Below are positions 55,187-64,000 of a stretch of DNA of 64,000 nt, in pieces. The translations under genes were made by a program, and so were the position numbers. The notes beneath the pieces were generated by a model. That model had not been told where the DNA came from. It made no database searches and saw only the letters and a list, made by a program, of their open reading frames with translations. How positions within the stretch are numbered: the stretch's first letter is position 1; the number at the start of each line of letters is the position of its first letter. The DNA lies in the NCBI RefSeq assembly GCF_023091745.1, contig NC_068928.1:12356001-12420000 (forward strand), read 5' to 3'. Source of the DNA: Budorcas taxicolor. Its lineage: Eukaryota; Chordata; Mammalia; Artiodactyla; Bovidae.

Positions 55187-55379
55187 GTGTTACTGAATTT
55201 AAATTTATTTCCTTTTCCATCTCCATGACTCTGAACATGCTCTTCTGTTGTTTAAAATGCCATTTCTTGCATAAACTCTTTCATCAGGCTGAAAGGACAA
55301 GGGAAGCTTGAGTTGCCACTTGGTGCTTAGTTAGGCAGCATTTTATTTGAAGCTTTGTTAAAGCCATCATCGTATGATC

Positions 55380-55800
55380 ATAAGTACACCCCTGTTCACA
55401 GCAGTGTTACTCACCGTAACCAAAAGGTGAAAGCAATAAAAGGTAGTCCATACATACAGCATAATGTTATCCAGCCTTAAACAGGAAGGAAATTCTGACT
55501 CGTGCTACAATTTGGATGAACTTTGAGGGCGTTATGTTTGTATAAGCCAGTCACAACAGGGGAAAGCAAGTAAATAGTGTATGATTCCATTCACAAGAGG
55601 TATCTAGGCTAGTCACACTCAGAAAGTGGCATGATGGTTGTCAGGCTGGGGAGGAGGAAAATGGGGAGTGGCTGCCTCATGGGTGTAGAGTTTCAGTTTT
55701 GCAAGATGAGAGTATTCTAGAGATCAGTTGCATAATTAACACCACACTTAGAAATAGTTAAAATGGTAAGTTTTATGAGTTACTATAATTTTTTAAAGTT
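55380..55800 (+). mobile_element. Old L1 3' UTR
   Basis: Forward: catacagcataatgttatcc, ctacaatttggatgaacttt, agccagtcacaacaggg, gcataattaacaccacactt. Confidence 0.87.
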
Positions 55801-55993
55801 TCTGGATAACTGCATAAAGCAGTTAAGTCAGGCATGACATATGAAGTTTGAAAAGAGTGTGAATGTGCACTTCCAGACAGTATATTGATAAGCCTTGTGA
55901 GATGCATTTGTAATTAGAACATTGATGTAACATGTCAAATTGATTGGCATTTAACTTCCTGCTCAGCACAGAATCAGACGGTTTTTCACTCAT

Positions 55994-57325
55994 CAGTTCA
56001 GTTCAGTCACTCAGTCGTGTCCGATTCTTTGCGACCCCATGAATCGCAGCACGCCAGGCCTCCCTGTCCATCACCAACTCCCGGAGTTCACTCAAACTCA
56101 CGTCCATTGAGTCAGCAATGCCATCCAGCCATCTCCTCCTCGGTCGTCCCCTTCTCCTCCTGCCCCCAATCCCTCCCAGTATCAGAGTCTTTTCCAATGA
56201 GTCAACTCTTCACATGAGGTGCCCAAAGAATTGGAGTTTCAGCTTCAGCATCAGCCCTTCCAAAGAACACCCAGGGCTGACCTCCTTTAGGATGGACTGG
56301 TTGGATCTTGCAGTCCATGAAGAGTCTTCAACACCACAGTTGAAAAGCATCAATTCTTCGGCGCTCAGCCTTCTTCACAGTCCAACTCTTACATCCATAC
56401 ATGACCACTGGAAAAACCATAGCCTTGACTAGATGGACCTTTGTTGGCAAAGTAATGTCTCTGCTTTTGAATATGTTGGTCATAACTTTTCTTGCAAGAA
56501 GTAAGCATCTTTTAATTTCATGGCTGCAGTCACCATCTGCAGTGATTTTGGAGCCCAAAAAAATTAAGTCTGACACTGTTTCCACTGTTTCCCCATCTAT
56601 TTCCCATGAAGTGATAGGACCAGATGCCATGATCTTTGTTTTCTGAATGTTGAGCTTTAAGCCAACTTTTTCACTCTCCTCTTTCACTTTCATCAAGAGG
56701 CTTTTTAGTTCCTCTTTGCTTTCTGCCATAAGGGTGGTGTCATCTGCATATCTGAGGTGATTGATATTTCTCCCGGCAATCTTGATTTCAGCTTGTGCTT
56801 CTTCCAGCCCAGCGTTTCTCATGATGTACTCTGCGTATAAGTTAAATAATCAGGGTGACACTATATACAGCCTTGACATACTCCTTTTCCTATTTGGAAC
56901 CAGTCTGTTGTTCCATGTCCAGTTCTAACTGTTGCTTCCTGACCTGCATACAGATTTCTCAAGAGGCAGGTCAGGTGGTCTGGTATTCCCATCTCTCAGA
57001 ATTTTCCACAGTTTATTGTGATCCACACAGTCATTTGGACAACTCAGCAGTGGCCACAGGACTGGGAAAGGTCAGTCTTCGTTCCAGTCCCAAAGAAAGG
57101 CAATGCCAAAGAATGCTCAAACTACTGCACAATTGCACTCATCTCACATGCTAGTAAAGTAATGCTCAAAATTCTCCAAGCCAGGCTTCAGCAATATGTG
57201 AACCGTGAACTTCCAGATGTTTAAGCTGGTTTTAGAAAAGGCAGAGGAACCAGAGATCAAATTGCCAACATCCTGGATCATCGAAAAAGGAAGAGAGTTC
57301 CAGAAAAACATCTATTTCTGCTTTA
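55994..57325. mobile_element. BovB LINE with inverted 5' segment (twin-primed)
   Basis: Positions 55994 to about 57031 are BovB on the minus strand, from the tail to the reverse transcriptase. The minus frame 56328-56822 carries the RT catalytic motif YADD (in NHLRYADDTTLM). Positions 57032-57325 are BovB on the plus strand, encoding the part of RT immediately upstream (CSNYCTIALISHASKVML). The whole is flanked by ttttcactcat at 55983-55993 and 57326-57336, showing one insertion event with its 5' part inverted. It is inactive (truncated, stops). Confidence 0.93.
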
Positions 57326-57462
57326 TTTTCACTCATGCTGCTACTTAAACAGTTTTGAGTATTTTTCTGTTCTGTTAGTGGCTGTGACCCGTTGCCAGTC
57401 CACATTCTACAACTGTTGTGTCGGTATTAGAGTCATCACATATCTCTATACAAGATGAAAAA

Positions 57463-57482
57463 GGAAAAAAAAAAAAAAAAAG
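57463..57482. repeat. A-run
   Basis: About 18-20 A with one preceding G-interrupted stretch. I see no SINE body attached on either side. Confidence 0.85.
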
Positions 57483-57899
57483 ACCAGTTATTTAAAAAAA
57501 CACCCTTGGCACTTTTTGACCAGGAGGAAGTTTACCTAGTATGTATTTGATCAGACAAATCAAATCTTTAACTTTTTAGAAATAAAAGCTGCTTTAGATA
57601 AATCTTATCAGAAAGTGAGAGTTCCAGGGAGCCAAGGTGCTTATGATAAAAATGAAGAATTATAAAAGGAGCTGGACAGAAGTAAGAGTGCTTGTTTAGA
57701 ACTAGTTGGAATCCAAAATGGCTGCATATTTACAAGGGGAGACCATGAGATCATACGGTTACAGCAGCAGATGCTGGCAATGGCCTTGGGTCTGGTACAG
57801 TTCAAAGAAAGTTCAAGGTTTTCAGTGCTGTAGGGATGCGTCTGAGACCAAATCCTCAGTGGTCACCCACTCCATTTCTGTGTGCCTGAACTGTGAGTG

Positions 57900-58114
57900 G
57901 GTACCCACTCCAGTTATTCTTGGGCTTCCCTTGTGGCTCGGCTGGTAAAGAATCTGCTTGCAATGTGGAAGGCCTGGGTTTGATCCCTGAGTTGGGAAGA
58001 TCCCCTGGAGAAGGGAAAGGCTACCCACTTCAGTATTCTGGCCTGGAGAATTCCATGGACTGTATAGTCCATGGGGTTGCAAAGAGTCGGACACAACTGA
58101 GCCACTTTCACACA
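57900..58114 (+). mobile_element. Bov-tA SINE, first of a serial pair
   Basis: Begins with a residual Bov-A start (gtacccactccagttattc), then a full Bov-tA from gggcttcccttgtggctcgg. Flanked by tgaactgtgagtg at 57887-57899 and 58115-58127. Confidence 0.93.
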
Positions 58115-58127
58115 TGAACTGTGAGTG

Positions 58128-58349
58128 TGGCTTCCCAGGTGGCGCTAGTGGCAAAGAACCTGCCTACCAGTGGAGGAGATGTAACAGACAGGGGTTCAAT
58201 CCCTGAGTCAGGAAGATCCCCTGGAAGAGGGCGTGGCAACCCACACCAGTATTCTTGCTTGGAGAATCCCAAGGACAGAAAAGCCTGGTAGACTACAGTC
58301 CATAGGGTCGTGAAGAGTCAGACACGATTGGTGAGTTAGTACACACACA
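58128..58349 (+). mobile_element. Bov-tA SINE, second of a serial pair
   Basis: Full Bov-tA from tggcttcccaggtggcgc. Its left flank is the duplication left by the first SINE, and its right flank repeats it (tgaactgtgattg at 58350-58362), so it inserted into the same target after the first. Confidence 0.93.
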
Positions 58350-59344
58350 TGAACTGTGATTGCTCCATGATAATTTCAGTTTGTCATCATTATACAGCAA
58401 TAGATAATAATTCCAGCAATAGGGGATGCATTAAATTATGGCCCATCCACCCAGTGGCATACATAGTCATTAAAAATTAAACTTACCATATATAATAGTA
58501 TGGAGAAAAGGCCATGATAGAAATAAAGCTGGAGGTCAAAATATAAATCAATACAAAACACGAATGAAACAGAAAAAAGAGCAAATATGCCAATACGTTA
58601 AATGTGGTTACCTCTTTATTAGTAGAGTTGCAGGTATTAAAAAACTACTTTATAGTATTTTCCAATATAATTAATTCATATAATAAAAAATTTGTGATAA
58701 CCTGTGTAACTAACCTTGCAGTTTTTGCCTTTGTAAGCCGCCTCCGTTTTGTAGGCCAATAGAAGACAATCCAAGTGCTCCTTGAATCCGTATCTCCCAG
58801 GCTGTAGTCCTAACAAATCCCAAATACACACCTTTTTATTTCAGTCCTATCTTGTTTCTAAAAGTTTGGTTAACAGTGCCATGTTATACCAAAACTTAAT
58901 TGGCTTAAACCAAAAATATTAATTAACAGCTCCTGTGGAACTGGAGTTCAGGAGGGGCTTCACCGAGTTGTTCTAGCTCAGCAGACCTCATGAGACTATA
59001 ATTATGGCAACCTTAGACCTGGCTGCTGCTGGAGAATCTGCTTCCAAGCTGGCTCACTTACACGGCTGTTGGCAAGAGGTCTCAGTTCCTCTGTGTGTGG
59101 GCCGCTTGTTGGGGCTGTGAGTCTTTTTGACATGGCCACTGACTTCCCCCAGGACAAATCATTCCAACAGAAAAAGCCACAGTATCTTTTATGACCTACC
59201 CCAGGAAGTCATAACTCATCATTTTCACCATACTCTATTCATTAGAAGTTGGTCCTCCCCAAGAATAGCTCACAAGGGAAGGGGAATTAAAACCCTTGCC
59301 CTGAAAGAAGCAATATCAGAATTTGTGAGTATATGTATTTTTAA

Positions 59345-59576
59345 TTTGTTTGTTTACTTATGGCTGCTTTGGGTCTTTGTTGCTGCATGGGGGCTTTCTC
59401 TTTTCGCGGTGAGCGGTGGCTACTCATTGCAGTGACTTCTCGTTGCAGAGTATAGGCTCTCAAGCTCAGTATCTGTGGCTCACTGAGGCATGTGGGATCT
59501 TCCCGGACCGGGGATCAAACCTGTGTCCCCTGAATTACCAGACAGATTCTTTACCACTGGACCACCAGGGAAGTCC
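59345..59576 (-). mobile_element. CHR SINE, long form, with TSD
   Basis: Reverse long CHR: ttatggctgctttgggtc to ccactggaccaccaggg. Flanked by agaatttgtg at 59318-59327 and 59578-59587; similarity extends further (atgtattttta) with a small indel. Confidence 0.92.
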
Positions 59577-59589
59577 AAGAATTTGTGGA

Positions 59590-59900
59590 TGTATTTTTAA
59601 ACCTCCACACTGGATATTTAAATTGCTTCCAGTTTCTCCTCATTGGAAACTTCCTCCCTGATATTATCCTTGACAATGAAGCTTTGTGCACATGTTAGAT
59701 TCCTGTCTTAGAAATAAATGCCTAGTCGTGGAGTTGCTGAGTCAGATTTTGACATGTGCTATTGGGTTGTATCAGTTTCCATTCAGGTTGTAATGTATCA
59801 GAATGCTTCTTTTTCCACATTCACATCCACAGGGGTCTTTATGATTTTTTTATTACTAATGTGATACAAAGAATTATTCTTTTCATTTGCATTTCTTGGA
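59590..59900 (-). mobile_element. Ancient L1-like remnant
   Basis: Reverse: tatttaaattgcttccagtt, gtggagttgctgagtcagat, ttcacatccacaggggtctt, tttgcatttcttggattag. Confidence 0.6.
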
Positions 59901-60251
59901 TTAGTAGTAAGGCTATGCATTTGGGGGTCTACGACTGGTTGACTTTTCAGGGTCTTAACTGTCAGTATCTTCCTGCTGGTAAGGAGCATCCCTAACTCAG
60001 TTCTGTCTGCATGAAGAACATTTCATATTACAGACCATCTCCTAAGGCTCTGAGCCTCCTGTCCCTCTTCCCTGGAAACTTACCAGCTATCAGAAGTCAA
60101 GACTTGATTTGGACTCCAGTCTGGACCTTCATCCCATCGCCTTGCAGAAAGTGAATCCTAGGGAAGAGGTCTGGGTAGAATAAGCTTCTAGACTAAATAT
60201 CAAGGCTGAAGACTACCTTGCTTGTTTTAATTCTACATCTTTTAAGAAATA

Positions 60252-60402
60252 AATTTATTTGGCTTCGTTGGGTCTTAGGTGCAGCATGCAGGATTTTTAA
60301 GTTATGGCATATAGGGTCTAATTCCCCGATCAGGGGTCGAATCCAGGCCCCCGACACTGAGAGCGTGGAGTCTTAGCCATGGGACCGCCAGGGAAATCCC
60401 AA
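60252..60402 (-). mobile_element. CHR SINE
   Basis: Reverse CHR: tttggcttcgttgggtctta, ccccgatcaggggtcgaatc, ending gggaccgccagggaaatccc. Confidence 0.92.
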
Positions 60403-60634
60403 GACTATCCTGTTTTAAGCCGAAAGAATTATGGCTCTTTTGGAACTAGGAAAGAGGCAATGGTTTGGCTAATCTTTTGAAGCTTTTTGTTTTGGAAACT
60501 TGTAAGCATGCAGAAGTAGAGAGACTAGTATAAGGAACCCCCTTACACATTTCATCCAGCTTATAAATACGTGGCCAGTCTCATTATGACTGTTCTCTCA
60601 GCCACCATGCACCCTGCCCTTGTGACCCAATTAT

Positions 60635-61115
60635 TTTATTTCAGTTTTATTGAGATTAACTGATAAAATAATACAGCACTGTGTAAGTTTAAGATGAACA
60701 GCAATCATATTTGACCTACATACATCATGAAATGATTGCCACAATGAGTAAACATCCATTATCTCATATAAGAGAAAAAGAAGAGAAACTTCCTTACAAT
60801 GAGAACACTTAGGATTTGCCCTCTTCACTTTCACTCAGAATATACAGCAGTGTTAATTATACTAATTATGTTGAATGTTATAGTCCAAATATTTAGTTTA
60901 TCTGATAACTGGAAGTTTTTGTCTTTTGACCTCTTCTCTCTGGTTCCTCTTTCCTCCTAGCCCTGCCTCTGATAACCACAAATCTGATCTCTTTTTCTAC
61001 AAGTTTATTTGGGTTTTGAAGTATAGTTGATCCACAACACTGTGTTAGTTCTATTACACAACGCAGTGATTTGATATTTCTATACATTACCAAATGATCA
61101 CCACTCCACTAGATA
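60635..61115 (-). mobile_element. Old L1 3' UTR fragments (two)
   Basis: Reverse: tttcagttttattgagatta (60640) and a second start gggttttgaagtatagttga (61012). Both are L1 3' UTR phrases; together they suggest tandem or nested L1 ends. Confidence 0.75.
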
Positions 61116-61185
61116 TTTTAAATCAAATCCCAGAATCATAGTTTTATCCACAAATATTTTACTGTTTATCTCTAAAACATAAAGA

Positions 61186-61207
61186 CACACACACATATAT
61201 ATATATA
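61186..61207. repeat. CA/TA microsatellite
   Basis: Short compound run (acacacacacatatatatat) within the ancient repeat. Confidence 0.9.
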
Positions 61208-61704
61208 AATCCAAAATACTATTACTAAACTCAAGAACTACTAACATTCCTTTACATCATCAAATCATCAGTTCATGTTCAATTTCTCTGAATGTTTCAT
61301 GAACGTTTTGTAGAACTGGTTTGTTCTAATTGGGATGCAGACAGAGTCCTCCTATGTGCTTTGGTCGTATCTCTTCAATCTCTTAATTTTTAGATTTCTT
61401 CTCCCTCTTTTTTTCCCCCTTTGAAGTTTGTTTATTAAAGTAACTGGTTTGTTTACTCTGTGGATCTTCACATAGTCAAGAGTTTGCTGAGGGCTTCCCA
61501 CTGCGCCTTTAGATTCGCAATCAGGTTGATGGAAACAAATAGCCCCAGGTCATTCACCTTAAAACCTAAGTCAAGAAACAAACAGTCGGCCAACCAGACG
61601 TGTAGAATTGGTATAGAATTTAAAGGTTCAAGAAACAGTTTTCTATGACAGTTAACCTAGGGTATCCTCTAATGCACATTAATGAAGTCTCCTTTGTGTA
61701 CAGT

Positions 61705-61832
61705 TGGGAAGGTCCCCTGGAGGAGGAAATGGCAACCCACTCCAGTATTTTTGCCTAGAGAATTCCATGGACAGAGGAGCCTGGCAGGCTACAGTCCATG
61801 GAGTCGCAAAAAGTCGGACACAACTGAGCGAC
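61705..61832 (+). mobile_element. Bov-tA/Bov-A 3' part
   Basis: Forward: ttgggaaggtcccctggagg through gacacaactgagcgactaat; the tRNA-like head is missing. Confidence 0.9.
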
Positions 61833-61852
61833 TAATATTTTATTTTATTTTT

Positions 61853-62075
61853 TATTCCCTGGCCAATGCAGGGTACACAGGTTTGATCCCTGGTCCAGGA
61901 AGATCCCACATGTCACAGGGCAGCTAAGCCCAGGGCCACAACCGCTGAGCCCAAGTGTCTAGAGCCTGTACTCCACAACAGGAGCCAACACAGTGAGAAG
62001 CCCGCAACCGGAGGAAACCTGAGCAGAGAAACGAAGACCCAGCGCAGGCAAAAACAAATAAATAATAAGAAATTT
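61853..62075 (+). mobile_element. CHR SINE, long form, 5'-truncated
   Basis: Forward: ccctggccaatgcagggtac, then ctaagcccagggccacaacc body and an aacaaataaataataag tail. Confidence 0.88.
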
Positions 62076-62444
62076 TTAAAAGAAGTTTGCTGATTCTGTC
62101 CCCATGGTATCATTTAATACGCTCCCCAGTCCCTTGTATTTCTTATGAGCTGGTAATTAGATCTAGAAGTTTGATCAGATTCAGGTTTGAATTTTTTGCA
62201 AACATACCACTTAGACTGGAGGCCCATAAATGTCTGGCTATTTTGCTTTATGATATTAAGATTGATCTGTGAATTCAGATGTTGTCTACTGTTTAACTTG
62301 ACCATTAAGGTTTCAATATCAATGATTATTTTTATTTTTGAAATTTCATTTGGTTCTTTTTAGAAACTGAATACTCTTTCCCTATCATACCCTGTTTTGT
62401 TATTGTAGTGTCTTTTTCTCCTTTTTCAGTAAAACCCAACTCTA

Positions 62445-63190
62445 CATGAGCAGGGAGATCAATAGCCCAGAACAGAAAGTTCAGAAGTAGACCCAAGTAA
62501 ATCAGGAACTTAATAGATAATGACATTTCAAAACTGTGTAGAAAATGGATTTTTCCCCCTCTATATTATATCCTATAAATACACTCCCACTTGTGCAAGG
62601 ATAACCATTTAGCTATCTGAAAAAGACATATATTGGAATCCAATTGCACAACTTTAAATTCCAGATAGACCAAAGATTTAAATGTAAAAACTGAAATCTT
62701 GGTGCTAGAAGAAGGAAAGATAGAATTTTTAAAATGTATTTTTGGTGGCATTAGATCCTCGTTGCTGCCCCCAGCCTGTCCTCTAGATGCGGCACGCGGC
62801 GGCCCCTCTCCAGCTGCCGCGCGCAGGCTTCTCACTGCAGGGGCTTCTGTGGAGCGCAGGCTCTCGGGTGTCCGGCGTCAGTAGTTGCGGCTCATAGGCC
62901 CTAGAGCATAGGCTCAGTAATCGCGGTGCATGGGCTTAGTTGCTCTGTGGCCTGGGGTGCCTTCCCGGACCAGGGGCAGAACCGGTGACTCCTGCATTGC
63001 AAGGTGAATTCTTAACATTAGTTAAGAACATTGGACCAGCAGGGAAGCCCGAAAGATAGAATTTTAAATATTCCCTGAGTGAGGAAGATCTTTCAGAGTC
63101 ATAAAGAAACCATTTAAGAAAAGATTGATAATTTTACTTTATAAAAACAAAAAATGTCTGCATGCACGAAGGAAAAATCATAAAGTCAAA
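62445..63190 (+). mobile_element. Old L1 ORF2 fragment split by a CHR SINE
   Basis: Forward: gcccagaacagaaagttcag, ttccagatagaccaaagatt, aatcttggtgctagaagaag; resumes after 63065 with aaaagattgataattttact. Confidence 0.83.
62731..63050 (-). mobile_element. CHR SINE, long form, GC-rich, with TSD
   Basis: Reverse long CHR with unusually GC-rich middle (gcggcacgcggcggcccc). Flanked by gaaagatagaatttt at 62715-62729 and 63051-63065. It interrupts an old L1 ORF2 fragment. A short duplication (cttaacattagttaagaac) lies near its head. Confidence 0.93.
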
Positions 63191-63194
63191 ATTA

Positions 63195-63300
63195 AGGAGC
63201 ATTGGATATGGAGTCAGGAGACCTGGAAAGCCCATCTCTCAACTCAGTTGTGGCAGCCCCTAAGCCTCTGTTTTCTTCTCCGGAATGCGGCAGAATCTCC
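63195..63300 (+). mobile_element. MIR fragment
   Basis: ttggatatggagtcaggaga, cctggaaagcccatctctca and taagcctctgttttcttctc fit a diverged MIR. Confidence 0.7.
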
Positions 63301-63389
63301 CTGACGAGTTTGACATGAAGATCCAAGGAGGATGGATACAAAGAAAGCACTTTGCCATCTCCCCAGTCATGGAATCCAATCATTCATTC

Positions 63390-63880
63390 TACAAATATCT
63401 GTTAAGGGATTTGCCCAATAGTCCAATGTTTAAGACTCTGCCTTCCAATGCAGGGGAAGCGGGTTTGATCCCTGGCTGAGGAACTAAGGTCCCGCATGCC
63501 ACTGGGTGCAGCCAAAAATTAAAGACAAAAACCCCAAATGTGTGTTAAGTGCCTCCTGGGTGCTGGGCCTGTTGTCACTGGGATACAGCAATGAGCAAAA
63601 CAGACAAAAACCTCCGTCTTTGTGGAACTTCTATTTTAATGGGAGGAGAACATCAATAAACAAGAAATCGAATCATTAACTAAATTATGTAATATTTGAG
63701 AGGTATTAGTACTTAAGGAAAATAAAAACAGTAAAGGATATTTGGGGTGCAGAGGTTGTTGGACTTTAAAATAGGGGATTACGGTAGGCTATCCTCAGGA
63801 GGTGATATTTGAACAAAGATTTCAAGGGAAAGAAGAAATGACCAAGTGGGTATTTTGGTAAAGAACATTCCAGACAGACA
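63390..63880 (-). mobile_element. Ancient L2-like repeat split by a CHR SINE
   Basis: ttcattctacaaatatctgt, then after the SINE cctcctgggtgctgggcctg, gatacagcaatgagcaaaac, aggaggtgatatttgaacaa and aagaacattccagacagaca. This is the most complete L2-like copy here. Confidence 0.75.
63407..63535 (+). mobile_element. CHR SINE inside an L2-like repeat, with TSD
   Basis: Forward CHR: ggatttgcccaatagtccaa to gcagccaaaaattaaag. Flanked by aaatatctgttaag (63393-63406) and aaatgtgtgttaag (63536-63549), 12 of 14 matching. Confidence 0.93.
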
Positions 63881-64000
63881 GGGGCCTTCCCTGGAGGCCC
63901 ACTAGTTGAGACTTTACACTCCACTGAAGGGAGCCTGGGTTCCATCCCCTGTCTGACTCAGGAACCAAGATATCCACACGCCTAAAGGTGCGGCGTGTGG
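63881..64000 (+). mobile_element. CHR SINE cut by window end
   Basis: Forward CHR: ggggccttccctggaggccc to taaaggtgcggcgtgtgg. Confidence 0.9.

Larger units (their letters stand above)
61116..62260 (-). mobile_element. Ancient repeat, probably L1M-class, split by SINEs
   Basis: Same family as 6425-6950: aaatcccagaatcatagttt and, after the SINEs at 61705-62075, tggtaattagatctagaagt and gatcagattcaggtttgaat. Class assignment is uncertain. Confidence 0.5.
54436..64000. other. Intergenic flank downstream of APPBP2
   Basis: Repeat-rich DNA with no supported gene on either strand. Unassigned stretches are 54436-55060, 57340-57885, 58360-59340 (possibly an old repeat at about 58860-59310), 59900-60250 and 63190-63400. 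In human the next gene in this direction is convergent and lies roughly 12 kb on; I see none of its exons here. Confidence 0.75.

Noticed and set aside
56328..56822. 164-codon minus-strand frame with an RT motif
   Set aside because: It is the C-terminal reverse-transcriptase part of a truncated, inverted BovB LINE, not a host gene or a virus.
54436..64000. Possible exons of the convergent downstream gene
   Set aside because: Human synteny made me look on the minus strand, but no open frame had splice sites and recognisable sequence; those present fall in repeats.
3003..64000. Many tRNA-like B-box sequences (gttcgatcc)
   Set aside because: All sit in Bov-tA or CHR SINE heads; none forms an intact tRNA gene.

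Overview
The window is mammalian nuclear DNA from a ruminant, most likely a bovid. The evidence is the dense load of ruminant-specific retroposons: BovB (RTE) LINE pieces, Bov-tA and Bov-A2 SINEs, cetartiodactyl CHR-type tRNA-Glu SINEs, and L1 fragments resembling ruminant L1. These lie on top of older MIR, L2-like, L1M and DNA-transposon fossils. I cannot name the species from sequence alone.

There is one protein-coding gene, APPBP2 (amyloid beta precursor protein binding protein 2, also called PAT1), on the + strand. Its promoter and exon 1 lie upstream of the window. Positions 1-13658 are the end of intron 1. Exons 2-13 fall at 13659-49704, and all have consistent splice sites and phases. 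They add up to 1620 nt, or 539 codons plus TGA. With the 46 residues expected from exon 1, this gives exactly the 585 residues of the mammalian protein, so the locus looks intact. A 3' UTR of about 4.7 kb follows, with three AATAAA signals; the most distal is at 54409.

Layout: 1-13658 intron 1, SINE-rich in its first 6 kb; 13659-20209 exons 2-4; 20210-33379 a 13.2 kb intron with much L1, BovB and SINE; 33380-41192 exons 5-9, including an 80-nt intron 7; 41193-49704 exons 10-13; 49705 to about 54435 3' UTR, free of ruminant SINEs; 54436-64000 intergenic, made largely of nested repeats. I could not support any second gene, RNA gene, CRISPR array or provirus.

The most interesting items are: a BovB insertion with a 5' inversion (twin priming) bounded by a perfect 11-bp target-site duplication; an 80-bp mariner-derived hairpin in intron 3 that resembles the bovine miR-2284/2285 family; two SINEs inserted one after the other into the same target site, leaving three copies of it; a recurring Bov-tA architecture with two tRNA-like heads; weak or tandem splice sites at exons 3, 5 and 10; a DNA-transposon fossil inside the 3' UTR; and a leucine-to-proline difference in a TPR-rich segment. 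I see no undescribed multi-gene system here.
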